Source: an uncultured bacterium (GTDB taxonomy: Bacteria > Bacteroidota > Ignavibacteria > Kapaibacteriales > UBA4661). Taken from it: a stretch of DNA of 64,000 nucleotides. This document shows, piece by piece, positions 16,552 through 25,338 of the stretch (its first letter is position 1; each line of letters starts with the position of its first letter). The DNA lies in assembly GCA_937899715.1 (NCBI GenBank), contig CALCNX010000084.1, positions 186,001 to 250,000 of the forward strand. Reading direction: 5' to 3'. A model generated the notes under the pieces. The model saw nothing but the letters and a program-made list of their open reading frames with translations, was not told the DNA's origin and did not search any database. The position numbers and the translations under genes are program-made.

Positions 16552-17982
16552 ATGCTCATCAATCAAAGAACGCTCAAAACCTCTGTATCGTTTGCAGGAG
16601 TTGGATTACATACGGGTAATCTCTCGACCATTACATTTCATCCTGCTCCGGAGGGATACGGCTACAAATTTGTGCGAACCGACCTTGCCGATAGCCCCGA
16701 AATTCCTGCGCTTGTTGATAATGTCATTGACATATCGCGTGGCACAACCCTTGCCGTACCAACCTCAGGCGGCGAAGCCAAAGCGCATACTGTCGAACAC
16801 GTCCTCTCGGCACTGGCGGGACTGGAAATTGATAATTGTAAAATCGAACTTTCTGCCAATGAACCGCCCGTCGGGGATGGCAGCGCGATGCCTTTTGTAG
16901 AAGCATTGTCTAAAGCGGGGTTTGAGGAACAACGCGCTCCGAAAGATTATTTGGTGCTGGACAAAACTATTACCCATCAGGAGTCAGCCCGCAACGTCGA
17001 AATGGCGGCACTTCCAAACGATGACTACCGCATAACGGTCATGGTGGACTACAACAATCCGGCACTCGGCAGCCAACACGCAACACTCTTCGACGTGAGC
17101 AACAAGTATGTAAGCGATATAGCGCCAGCCAGAACGTTTTGCTTTCTCTCGGAAGTAGAGGCACTGCACAAACACGGCTTAATCAAAGGTGGGAATTTGG
17201 ATAATGCTGTTGTGATTATTGACCACGAGACAAATGACGCTGAACTGCAAGGGCTAATGCGGGGTCTGGGCTTGGATGAACACGTCGTTGTCGGCACAAG
17301 TGGCTTTTTGAATAATAAAACCCTTCGCTTTGCCAATGAGCCGGCACGGCACAAACTTCTGGATGTGCTGGGTGATTTAGCGCTGGTAGGCGTTCCAATG
17401 AAGGCACACATACTGGCAGCACGACCCGGACACGCCGCAAACGTAGAACTTGCACGCAAAATACGCCGACAATACGAACGCAAAAAAATTCATCGAAAAT
17501 ATCAACTCAAAACAGGAGACGCAGCCGTGATGGACATTAACGCCATTTTAGAAGTGATGCCTCATAGGTATCCTTTTTTGCTTGTCGATAGAATTACCGA
17601 AGTCAACATTGAGGAACAGCGCATCATTGGCTACAAAAACGTTACCTTCAACGAGCAGTTTTTTCAAGGGCATTTTCCGGGTCGTCCTATCATGCCCGGC
17701 GTTCTCCTTATTGAGGCAATGGCTCAAACAGGTGGATTATTGCTGCTGTCTAACCCCACAAACGGAAGCGCCGAGGCTGGGGGCATGAAAGATAAACTTG
17801 TCTTTTTTATGGGTATCAATAACGCAAAATTCCGCAAACCCGTTACACCCGGCGACCAAGTCTTTTTCGAGGTTAAAATGTTGCGTCAGCGCCGCAACAC
17901 ATTCCAAATGGAAGCAAAGGCACTTGTGATGGGAGAAGTTGTCGCCGAAGCGGAACTTATGGCGGCTATTGTGGATAAATAA
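16552..17982 (+). CDS. lpxC/fabZ: Bifunctional LpxC deacetylase / FabZ hydroxyacyl-ACP dehydratase
   Basis: 476 residues with two enzymes in one chain, a fusion typical of Bacteroidota/Chlorobiota. Residues 1-310 are LpxC, the zinc-dependent UDP-3-O-acyl-GlcNAc deacetylase that commits flux to lipid A: KAHTVEHVLSALAGLEIDN supplies a zinc His, RHKLLDVLGDLALVG supplies His and Asp ligands, and AARPGHAANVELA holds the catalytic His. From about residue 327 the chain is FabZ, the dehydratase of type II fatty acid synthesis: VMPHRYPFLLVDRI carries the catalytic His and GRPIMPGVLLIEAMAQ the catalytic Glu. Fusion couples lipid A and fatty acid synthesis, both drawing on hydroxyacyl-ACP. In many relatives lpxA follows directly; here lpxA is about 20 kb away on the other strand. 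Confidence 0.97.
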   Translation: MLINQRTLKTSVSFAGVGLHTGNLSTITFHPAPEGYGYKFVRTDLADSPEIPALVDNVIDISRGTTLAVPTSGGEAKAHTVEHVLSALAGLEIDNCKIELSANEPPVGDGSAMPFVEALSKAGFEEQRAPKDYLVLDKTITHQESARNVEMAALPNDDYRITVMVDYNNPALGSQHATLFDVSNKYVSDIAPARTFCFLSEVEALHKHGLIKGGNLDNAVVIIDHETNDAELQGLMRGLGLDEHVVVGTSGFLNNKTLRFANEPARHKLLDVLGDLALVGVPMKAHILAARPGHAANVELARKIRRQYERKKIHRKYQLKTGDAAVMDINAILEVMPHRYPFLLVDRITEVNIEEQRIIGYKNVTFNEQFFQGHFPGRPIMPGVLLIEAMAQTGGLLLLSNPTNGSAEAGGMKDKLVFFMGINNAKFRKPVTPGDQVFFEVKMLRQRRNTFQMEAKALVMGEVVAEAELMAAIVDK

Positions 17983-18033
17983 GCAACGTCGCGCGTTCTA
18001 TTCTTTACTTTAACCAAACCGCAATTCTTTACT

Positions 18034-18336
18034 ATGACCATACAACGGCTGGCGCTGCGCATCGCTACGGCGCATTTCATCATCAGTCTTTTTTCGCTCT
18101 ATATTCTCGTTGCCTTCGAGATGCCTGGTCGCACCATGCCGCTTGGAGGAACAATCTTTGCGGGGATTTGGGCGGTGCTGAATCCGCCTGTTTTCTTGGC
18201 ACGAAAAGGAATGGAATGGTATAGCGGATTGCCGCTTGCCTTTTATGCAGTTTTGGCTCTGCAAGTCTGTATGTCAGTCGGTGTCTATTTTGGTATTTTG
18301 TGGCTTTCGGATATGCGAAGTAAATCGAAAGCGTAA
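18034..18336 (+). CDS. Small membrane protein of unknown function
   Basis: 100 residues. Two hydrophobic helices are visible, about residues 10-29 (ATAHFIISLFSLYILVAF) and 70-93 (LAFYAVLALQVCMSVGVYFG), with a positively charged end (MRSKSKA) suggesting the C-terminus is cytoplasmic. The loop between them is short and contains GGTIFAGIWAVLNPPVF, a possible re-entrant or third weak segment. It starts 51 bases after lpxC-fabZ on the same strand and may be the last gene of that unit. No family was recognised. Confidence 0.6.
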   Translation: MTIQRLALRIATAHFIISLFSLYILVAFEMPGRTMPLGGTIFAGIWAVLNPPVFLARKGMEWYSGLPLAFYAVLALQVCMSVGVYFGILWLSDMRSKSKA

Positions 18337-18347
18337 GCAACTGCCTA

Positions 18348-20519
18348 CTAATTAACCGACGATGTTTGAGCAAGATAGACGTGGGAACGCCCATTTGTTG
18401 CAGTTGGAATCTGATGCGTAGTCTTTGCCCCCAGTGCCGTTGGAGCGGTCGCCTCTGCGTCCAGACGGAAGAAGTCTAAGAGTGTTTGGAGATTGCCCAT
18501 TTGCTGATGAAGTCTGGTAATACTATTTTGAATCTGGCTAAGATCCTGTGCGGATTCTACTGAAATATTTTGTACTGTGCTGATGGTGTTGACGATGCCT
18601 ACGCTTAATCCCACTTGCTGCTCACTTGCTTCTGCAATGTTTGAGATGACGCTTGATACGTTTCGTGTGTGCTCAATGATATGCTGCAATCGCGTACCGG
18701 CTTGACGGGTGATGGTCTCGCCTCGTTCAACACGTGCTTTGCCGGAATTCATGGTTGCTATTGCCGTATCGGTATCACGTTGAATATGGGTAATCATCAT
18801 CGTAATTTCCTTCGTTGCTTTTTGCGTTCGCTCGGCGAGCTTCCGTACTTCATCGGCAACAACGGCAAAACCGCGCCCTTGCTCACCGGCGCGGGCAGCT
18901 TCAATAGCCGCATTGAGAGCCAAAAGATTTGTTTGGTCAGCAATTTCTTCAATCACCTGTACAATTTCTCCGATTGCCTCGCTGCTCGTGCCAAGTTGCA
19001 TAATTACATTGGCGGAGTTATGTACCACACCACCAATCATACTCATTTCCTCAATCATTTCGCGGACGGTCGTTTCGCTGGCAGTCGCATCATCACTGGC
19101 TTGCTCGGCATCACTGGCAGCAAGCATCGTTTTCTGGGTCGTCTGTAAAATTGTAGCATTCATCTCATTAACATTCAACGACGCAGCCTCCATTTCACTC
19201 GCTTGCTGCTCCAATCCACTAACCATATTTGAGGTTTTTGCCAAAATTTCTTGCGTAGCCAATGCCGTCTGCTCGGCAGCGTCGGTTACTTTATCAACAA
19301 TGAGGCGAATATTCGCCACCGCAGCATTGAAGCCATTGTACAGGCGCGTTACATCTTCATTTTCCGAACCGTCGGTGTGAATCTGTGCCGTTAAATCGCC
19401 CTCAGCAAAAGCATGAACATTGCGCAAAATCGTTTCGATGGTCTCACTCAAGCGTTGTTTTTCTTCTGATACTTGCTTTACTGCAACCTCAACTTTGGCT
19501 TGAACACTTGCTTTCTCCGTTTGCAATTCACTGATAACGTGCCGTATATTGGCGGTCATCTGCTCAAAGGAAAGTGCTAAATCGTGAATCTCGTCTTGGG
19601 AGGTAATAGAGTCGGCACTAGCGTTGTAATTACCTTGAGCCACTTCCCACGCTGCTTTGCGCAAGACATTGACAGGTTTGGTGATAACCCGGCTCAGGAA
19701 CAGCGCAAGAACAACGCTAAGAATAATGGTGAGCAAAATCACCACCCCCGACGAAGCGAGATATAACGTAGCACGAGTAGATTTTTCGGCTGCCATTTGC
19801 TTCAAAATCGGGCGTACCGCTTTGATATAATCTTTGAATCCACTTCTATTTTCTTCCATTGTTTTGGCTGCTTTCGCCAATTCATCAGCTTTTACAAGAC
19901 TTTCGTCCATGAAGCGTAGGAAATCGGCTTGCCGAGAAGCATCGGCAAGTGCCGATTTTGTTTGTGCATAGCGAACCGATGCCGCAAAATCCTGCTGCGT
20001 TTTTTTCGTTTTTTTGCCGATGAGAGCGGCATCGGTAAGGTCTCGTAACTTACTACGGCAGAGAGCAAGAGACATAGTAAAATCTTCGGATACGGACTCC
20101 GAGGAGCAGGCGGCAGCTTGATTCAAAACCTTCGTTGCTTCGCCTACAATACCGGTGCTATCATTTAGCCCAATAACAACATACATTTTCACCGTCGAAT
20201 CAAAGGCACGACGATAATTGTAGAGAGCCGTATCTAAGTGGCGCGCAGTGGCTTCATGGGTAAATTCATTGACAAGTGAATCGCACACTTTCATCGTCGA
20301 ATCCATGCGCTGTGCATACTTCATCTGACGAAACGTAACAAAATCAAGGTCGTGCTGACGGGCTTGCAAAAATTGAATTTCAATCAGGCGAACACTCTCC
20401 CGTTCTGCCAAGGCACGATTAGAAAGCAGCGCAAAGCCACTTACTATCAGGGTAAAAAGCAACATGACACTCGCCATTCCCAACAGCTTGCGTGATAGCG
20501 TCCAGCGAAAATTCAGCAT
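18348..20519 (-). CDS. Methyl-accepting chemotaxis protein
   Basis: 723 residues. A first membrane helix at about 12-34 (LLGMASVMLLFTLIVSGFAL) and a second at about 258-283 (VVILLTIILSVVLALFL) bracket a helical periplasmic sensor of about 220 residues. HAMP domains follow (RVITKPVNVLRKAAWEVAQG, then a second HAMP-like FAEGDLTAQI), and the signalling hairpin carries the strongly conserved tip EEIADQTNLLALNAAIEAA and RGFAVVADEVRKLAE. The coiled-coil arms contain candidate methylation Glu/Gln pairs. The receptor would report to CheA/CheW, but no che genes are in the window, so it is an orphan receptor here. It converges on the small membrane protein with 11 bases between stops. Confidence 0.95.
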   Translation of the reverse strand: MLNFRWTLSRKLLGMASVMLLFTLIVSGFALLSNRALAERESVRLIEIQFLQARQHDLDFVTFRQMKYAQRMDSTMKVCDSLVNEFTHEATARHLDTALYNYRRAFDSTVKMYVVIGLNDSTGIVGEATKVLNQAAACSSESVSEDFTMSLALCRSKLRDLTDAALIGKKTKKTQQDFAASVRYAQTKSALADASRQADFLRFMDESLVKADELAKAAKTMEENRSGFKDYIKAVRPILKQMAAEKSTRATLYLASSGVVILLTIILSVVLALFLSRVITKPVNVLRKAAWEVAQGNYNASADSITSQDEIHDLALSFEQMTANIRHVISELQTEKASVQAKVEVAVKQVSEEKQRLSETIETILRNVHAFAEGDLTAQIHTDGSENEDVTRLYNGFNAAVANIRLIVDKVTDAAEQTALATQEILAKTSNMVSGLEQQASEMEAASLNVNEMNATILQTTQKTMLAASDAEQASDDATASETTVREMIEEMSMIGGVVHNSANVIMQLGTSSEAIGEIVQVIEEIADQTNLLALNAAIEAARAGEQGRGFAVVADEVRKLAERTQKATKEITMMITHIQRDTDTAIATMNSGKARVERGETITRQAGTRLQHIIEHTRNVSSVISNIAEASEQQVGLSVGIVNTISTVQNISVESAQDLSQIQNSITRLHQQMGNLQTLLDFFRLDAEATAPTALGAKTTHQIPTATNGRSHVYLAQTSSVN

Positions 20520-20708
20520 AATAGCATTTGGTAAAGAAATTCCCTAAAACATGGTGATAATGTTGGGTGCCACCGTCGAGTGCATTCGTTCCAATGCTCC
20601 CGACGCTTTGAATCCAATACGAAAGGTCTTGATGCGTTTGTAGGTGTAATAGAGAGGCTTACAGCCTACAAATGTACAAGGTTTTTCTTTCATTGCCAAG
20701 CCTTCATT

Positions 20709-21362
20709 ATGAAAACACTTAGACCGCTTCGTCTCACTTCCGTAATCGGGATTATTCTTCTACTGGGCGTTCAGGTTTACGCCGCAGACACTGGCAATTT
20801 ACAAGATTCTATCAACGCCACTCGCAACTCCATCAACACAACAGCCATGCTCACGCTCGGTTCGTGGGCGGTCGGAAACATGGCTGTCAATGGTGCGCTT
20901 CTGGCACTGCAACGTAATCGCACACCTAATGAGCGCAGTTCGGCGTACTATTTTCAACAGATGAATATCTTTTGGAATGTTATCAATTTTGGCTTGGCGG
21001 CAGGTGGTTTATATGGCAGTCTTACCGAAGCAGCTCATGGAATCTCACTCTTTGAGACTATCGAAAAGCAAGCATCTATTGAGCGCATTTTGCTCTTGAA
21101 TGCGGGGCTGGACATGGCATACATAGCAGCAGGAGCATGGATGCTGGAGCGCAGCAAGACCGCGCCAGACCAATCATCGCTTTGGCAGGGCTACGGACAA
21201 TCGCTTATCGTGCAGGGAGCATTTTTACTGGTGTTTGATGTGGTAGTTTATAGTATTCAGCATAGCACAAGCGAGCCGCTTTTACGTGAGCTTTTGAATT
21301 CTATGCGATTGGGTATATTGCCCACAAGTGGCGTGGGCATTGGGTTGTGCTTACGCTTGTGA
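20709..21362 (+). CDS. Multi-pass membrane protein of unknown function (DUF6992-like)
   Basis: 217 residues. The N-terminus (MKTLRPLRLTSVIGIILLLGVQVYA) looks like a cleaved signal peptide ending at VYA-AD. Then come four hydrophobic stretches: NTTAMLTLGSWAVGNMAVNG, FQQMNIFWNVINFGLAAGGL, LLLNAGLDMAYIAAGAWML and QSLIVQGAFLLVFDVVVYS. The YYFQQMNIFWNVINF segment recalls Bacteroidota membrane proteins annotated DUF6992; this is a recollection, not a search. The ATG at 20709 is chosen over an in-frame GTG at 20580 because it begins the signal peptide. Confidence 0.65.
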   Translation: MKTLRPLRLTSVIGIILLLGVQVYAADTGNLQDSINATRNSINTTAMLTLGSWAVGNMAVNGALLALQRNRTPNERSSAYYFQQMNIFWNVINFGLAAGGLYGSLTEAAHGISLFETIEKQASIERILLLNAGLDMAYIAAGAWMLERSKTAPDQSSLWQGYGQSLIVQGAFLLVFDVVVYSIQHSTSEPLLRELLNSMRLGILPTSGVGIGLCLRL

Positions 21363-21510
21363 AATTTGAGATTAGGACAGCAATAGCAAGAAAAATTTCT
21401 TGAAAAATTCTTTTAGAAGCGCTTTGATTTGCGTAGATTATTCAGTCGTGATTCTGTCCTTACTAAATTGCTTGTTTCTAACCCACTACCGCCCAATTAC
21501 GGAGTTTGCT

Positions 21511-21987
21511 ATGAGTTTTCAGCACAAGTATCCGCTTGATGAACGTACCTTTGTCGAAGTTTCACGCGAACAAGAAAATGGGAAATGGTCACCGCACGTT
21601 CTGCTCAATCTCTATGTGAGCGATGCACCCGAAACGGGAGAGGCGAGTTATACCGAAGTGGCGCGTATGATGTTGCGTTCGCTGGAGCCGCTTGTGGAGC
21701 AGTTCGGCGCTGATGATTTTGTCCAGCATGTCCTCAAATCTGTTCTGCCGGGTAAAGGCTATGCGCACAGGCTTCACGAGTTTCTGCTTTCTCACCATGC
21801 AAGTTTTCCCTTTCCCATTGCAAATGTCTATTCTACCGACCCAAGCATTGACAACATCTACTTTGTGCAGCGCAACCAACCTCGCTTATATATCTCCGAA
21901 AGTGCCGTGAAATTCTGGAATAAGCGCGTCGAACAAGGAAAAGCCGAATACCTGCAAAATATTAAACGGTATCGCATCAAGTGGTAG
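21511..21987 (+). CDS. Conserved-looking protein of unknown function
   Basis: 158 residues starting MSFQHKYPLDERTFVEVSRE. The protein is soluble and acidic in its first half (SDAPETGEASYTEVARMML) and basic at its end (KAEYLQNIKRYRIKW). No domain was recognised, and no signal peptide or membrane helix is visible. The frame is open back to 21400, but that part is hydrophobic and unlike the rest, so the ATG at 21511 is preferred. It lies in a run of plus-strand genes, 171 bases before ugd. Confidence 0.6.
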   Translation: MSFQHKYPLDERTFVEVSREQENGKWSPHVLLNLYVSDAPETGEASYTEVARMMLRSLEPLVEQFGADDFVQHVLKSVLPGKGYAHRLHEFLLSHHASFPFPIANVYSTDPSIDNIYFVQRNQPRLYISESAVKFWNKRVEQGKAEYLQNIKRYRIKW

Positions 21988-22158
21988 TGCTTCACGCCTT
22001 TGGTACGCATTTGCCGCTCATGATTATTTTCCCTGAAAATCTCCGTAAAAACCGTAATTTTGCCAACCGAAAGCGTCATTGCTCAAAGCGTTATTGCTCA
22101 ATGATGCCTTCAGAGCGCCTTTGTATCACTTGATTTGTACCACTCAACACACGCAGGA

Positions 22159-23514
22159 ATGGCATATACTATCGGCATTATCGGCACGGGCTATGTGGGA
22201 CTTGTTACCGGCACGTGCTTCGCAGAAACAGGCAATACCGTCATTTGCGTTGATATTGACGCAAAAAAGGTCGAAAAACTACGCTCCGGCGTGGTCACGA
22301 TATACGAACCCGGCTTGGAATATCTCTTCGAGCGCAACATCCGCGAGAAGCGTTTGCACTTTACCACCAATCTCGAAGAAGCCGTCCAGCAAGCACAAAT
22401 CCTCTTTCTCTGCCTACCCACGCCTCCCGATGAAGATGGTTCTGCCGACCTAAAACATGTGCTGGGAGCTGCAAAAACAATAGGCAGTATCATTACCGAA
22501 CAACAGATTTCTGATTTCAAAATTATTGTCAACAAAAGCACCGTTCCCGTCGGCACGTCCGATAAAGTACGCGCAGCTATCCTTGAGACCGCTCCGCAGG
22601 CTCGCTTCGACGTGGTGAGCAATCCCGAGTTTTTGCGTGAAGGCTTTGCAGTGGAAGATTTTATGAAGCCTGACCGCATCGTCGTCGGCACGTCCAATCC
22701 GCAAAGTAGTGAGCAAATGCGCGACCTCTATGAACCGTTCACGCGCAGTGGCAATCCGATATTCGTGCTGGACACCAAAAGTGCAGAAATTGCCAAATAC
22801 GCCGCTAACGCTTTTCTGGCAATGCGTATTTCCTTTATGAATGAACTTTCGGGCTATTGCGAAACTGTTGGCGCAGATATAGAATCCGTGCGCATGGCTA
22901 TTGGTGCGGACAACCGTATCGGAAAGCGATTTCTCTTTGCAGGTGTTGGCTATGGCGGCAGCTGTTTTCCGAAGGATGTGCGGGCGCTCAAGACCTCCGC
23001 GCAACAAGTGGGAATCAATCTTGCTCTTGTCGCGGCAACCGAAGAAGCAAATTTTCATCAAACAAATCGCTTTGTGGAGCGCATCATTGCTCGATTTCAA
23101 GGCAATCTTGCGGACAAACATTTTGCCGTATGGGGCATCGCCTTCAAACCCAACACCGACGACACCCGCGAGGCTCCGGCGTTCACAGTGATAGACCGTC
23201 TCTTAGAAGCAGGTGCAAGCGTGAGCGCCTACGACCCAGAAGCAATCGAGGGTGCACAACGTTACTACGGAAACCGCTTTACAGACCGCCTCAATTATGC
23301 CGAAGGAATGTATGAATGTGTGAAAGATTCTGACGCACTCATCATCGTTACCGAATGGAGCGAGTTCCGCAAGCCCGACAACAATCGCCTTCTGGCAGAT
23401 ATGAAAGCACCCGTTATTTTCGACGGACGTAACCTTTTTGATGTACAAAAAATGGGTGATGCCGGATTTGAGTATCACAGCATCGGGCGCAGCAGCGCAC
23501 AGCGTGGCTCGTAA
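22159..23514 (+). CDS. ugd: UDP-glucose 6-dehydrogenase
   Basis: 451 residues. The enzyme oxidises UDP-glucose to UDP-glucuronate with two NAD molecules, feeding capsule, exopolysaccharide or LPS sugars. The N-terminal Rossmann motif is IGIIGTGYVGLVTGTCFAE (about 5-23). The central domain has KSTVPVGTSDKVR, NPEFLREGFAVEDFMKPDR and the catalytic Cys in FAGVGYGGSCFPKDVRAL. The C-terminal domain has WGIAFKPNTDDTREAPA. Start: the ATG at 22159 precedes the dinucleotide fold; an upstream TTG at 22135 would add eight residues without family support. No glycan cluster surrounds it. Confidence 0.96.
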   Translation: MAYTIGIIGTGYVGLVTGTCFAETGNTVICVDIDAKKVEKLRSGVVTIYEPGLEYLFERNIREKRLHFTTNLEEAVQQAQILFLCLPTPPDEDGSADLKHVLGAAKTIGSIITEQQISDFKIIVNKSTVPVGTSDKVRAAILETAPQARFDVVSNPEFLREGFAVEDFMKPDRIVVGTSNPQSSEQMRDLYEPFTRSGNPIFVLDTKSAEIAKYAANAFLAMRISFMNELSGYCETVGADIESVRMAIGADNRIGKRFLFAGVGYGGSCFPKDVRALKTSAQQVGINLALVAATEEANFHQTNRFVERIIARFQGNLADKHFAVWGIAFKPNTDDTREAPAFTVIDRLLEAGASVSAYDPEAIEGAQRYYGNRFTDRLNYAEGMYECVKDSDALIIVTEWSEFRKPDNNRLLADMKAPVIFDGRNLFDVQKMGDAGFEYHSIGRSSAQRGS

Positions 23515-23563
23515 GACTACACGCTAAAAAGTTATCTTCCCAACCTCTCAATTCTCTACCATT

Positions 23564-24100
23564 ATGCCAAGCCAAGAACTTTTCTCTGCTCCGCCAACAA
23601 GCATTGACGATGCGCTTTGGGAGGCTGACCGTGTGCGCCGTCTGATTCTCCAAGAAGCACAGAATCCTAACTTTCCTGCCCCGCCGGAAGGCAAATGGTC
23701 ACTTGATGAATTGCTCTATCACCTGCATTTGGTGGAACGCGGCTCGGCTTCGGCAGTTCGCAAAATGATAGAAAGCGAAAAGGGTGAGCGTTTTAGCAAT
23801 GAAAGCGTCACAAAAACATGGCAGCGCATGAAGGCATTTGTGCCGAATCGAAATACGAAAATCCTTGCTCCCGACGGCGTTGCACCAAAAGACACTCCCA
23901 CACGTGCAGAGTGCATAAGGCTTCTGGGCGAATCCCGTGAGCGTCTGAAGTTGCATTGCTCAAACACCACCACAGAAGATTTGCTTCGCATCTCCTTCCC
24001 GCACCCCGTCTTGGGCGCTATTCCAGGATTATTGTGGATTACATTTATTGCCATGCACGAGGCACGTCATCTGGATCAGATTCTTGAGCTAAAGGCGTAA
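23564..24100 (+). CDS. DinB-fold protein
   Basis: 178 residues, mostly helical. The DinB/YfiT four-helix-bundle pattern is visible: GKWSLDELLYHLHLVERGSA gives the first metal His (about residue 53), and HEARHLDQILELK at the C-terminus gives the paired His residues of the usual H...HxxxH metal site. Such proteins bind Zn or Ni and include thiol-transferases, but the reaction cannot be assigned. A second DinB-type gene, not closely similar, lies at 38727-39251. It sits 28 bases upstream of the ArsA-type ATPase gene. Confidence 0.8.
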   Translation: MPSQELFSAPPTSIDDALWEADRVRRLILQEAQNPNFPAPPEGKWSLDELLYHLHLVERGSASAVRKMIESEKGERFSNESVTKTWQRMKAFVPNRNTKILAPDGVAPKDTPTRAECIRLLGESRERLKLHCSNTTTEDLLRISFPHPVLGAIPGLLWITFIAMHEARHLDQILELKA

Positions 24101-24128
24101 GTTTTCTCACCACTTTTTCAATGCCCCA

Positions 24129-25331
24129 ATGCCACCTTCTACTGACCACCTTGCCAGCGAAGCACCCCGCATTATTCTTTTCACCGGTAAAGGCGGCGTT
24201 GGCAAAACGACCGTCGCAGCCGCCACAGCGCTTCGGTCTGCCGAAATGGGCAAAAAAACGCTGGTCATTTCCACCGACCCCGCGCATAGTCTGGGCGACG
24301 CTTTGGACAAGCCGCTTCAGGCAGAACCACAGGAAATAGCGCCCAATCTCTTTGCACAGGAATTGGACGTGTATTATTCCATGAAAAAATACTGGGGCAA
24401 TGTTCGCACCTTGCTTCTGACCGTTTTTCAGTGGCAGGGTGTTAGTAGCGTTGTTGCCGAAGAGCTTGCAGCACTGCCCGGCATGGAGGAAGCATCGGCT
24501 TTTCTCTGGCTTGACAATTACGTGGAAGCAAATGAATACGACACCATCATCATTGACAGCGCCCCGACGGGCGAAACGCTCACCTTGCTGACGCTCCCAC
24601 AAACCGTTCAGTGGTGGATGACGCGGGCATTTCCGTTCCAGAAAGCTGCCGTGCAGACCGTTGGTGCTGCTGTGCGCACATTCACGGGCATACCGCTTGA
24701 CAAGGGCTTCATGGAATTGGATAATCTCTTTGAAAAACTCCAGCGTATGCAGCGCCTGATGACCAATCCCGATGTAGCCTCGATACGGCTTGTGATGAAC
24801 CCTGAGCGGATGGTCATTCAGGAAGCCCGCCGTGCCTACACATACTTGCAAATGTATGGCTTCAACGTGGACAGCGTCGTGGTGAATCGTGTCATGCCGG
24901 AAACTGCTTCAGGTAATAGTTTTTTCGCGGACTATATCACTTCGCAAAAAAAATATTTGGGCGAAATCGAAGAATCCTTCTCACCTCTGCCGATGCTGAA
25001 AGTGCCGCACGCCGGAAAAGAAGTCTTCGGTCTGGACTTGCTGCGCACCATTGGTGAAAGCCTTTACTCCGAGCGGAATCCACTTGATTTTTACTATAAA
25101 GAAAAGCCTTTTGAACTCGTGCAAGACGGCAAAAATTACGTGCTCAAGACGAAATTGCCTTTCACGAATGAAGGGGAATTTGAGGTAAAACGCCTTACGG
25201 ACGAAGTTGTAATTCAAGTCAAAAGTCGGCGTAAGAATCTCTTTTTGCCGCGCTTTCTGGCATATTACACGCTCGAAAACCACACCTTCGTGGATAACTG
25301 GCTTACGATGACCTTTACACCGAATACATAA
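24129..25331 (+). CDS. ArsA/GET3-family ATPase with C-terminal ArsA-HSP20 domain
   Basis: 400 residues. The deviant Walker A GKGGVGKTTVAAATAL is at residues 20-35 and is followed by the switch STDPAHSLGDALD. A second conserved segment IIIDSAPTGETLTLLTLP lies at about 138-155. The C-terminal 75 residues (TKLPFTNEGEFEVKRL...KNLFLPRFLAYY) form the HSP20-like beta domain often found on ArsA homologues of Chlorobi and related groups. Only one nucleotide-binding domain is present, as in GET3-type dimers. There is no arsB, arsC or arsR nearby, so an arsenite pump is unlikely; a role in targeting or chaperoning is inferred. purD starts 7 bases after its stop, so they should share a transcript. Confidence 0.93.
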   Translation: MPPSTDHLASEAPRIILFTGKGGVGKTTVAAATALRSAEMGKKTLVISTDPAHSLGDALDKPLQAEPQEIAPNLFAQELDVYYSMKKYWGNVRTLLLTVFQWQGVSSVVAEELAALPGMEEASAFLWLDNYVEANEYDTIIIDSAPTGETLTLLTLPQTVQWWMTRAFPFQKAAVQTVGAAVRTFTGIPLDKGFMELDNLFEKLQRMQRLMTNPDVASIRLVMNPERMVIQEARRAYTYLQMYGFNVDSVVVNRVMPETASGNSFFADYITSQKKYLGEIEESFSPLPMLKVPHAGKEVFGLDLLRTIGESLYSERNPLDFYYKEKPFELVQDGKNYVLKTKLPFTNEGEFEVKRLTDEVVIQVKSRRKNLFLPRFLAYYTLENHTFVDNWLTMTFTPNT

Positions 25332-25338
25332 CGCTGCT

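Noticed and set aside
24129..25331. Arsenite efflux ATPase
   Set aside because: Only one ATPase domain and no arsB, arsR or arsC nearby. GET3-like with an HSP20 tail is the better description.
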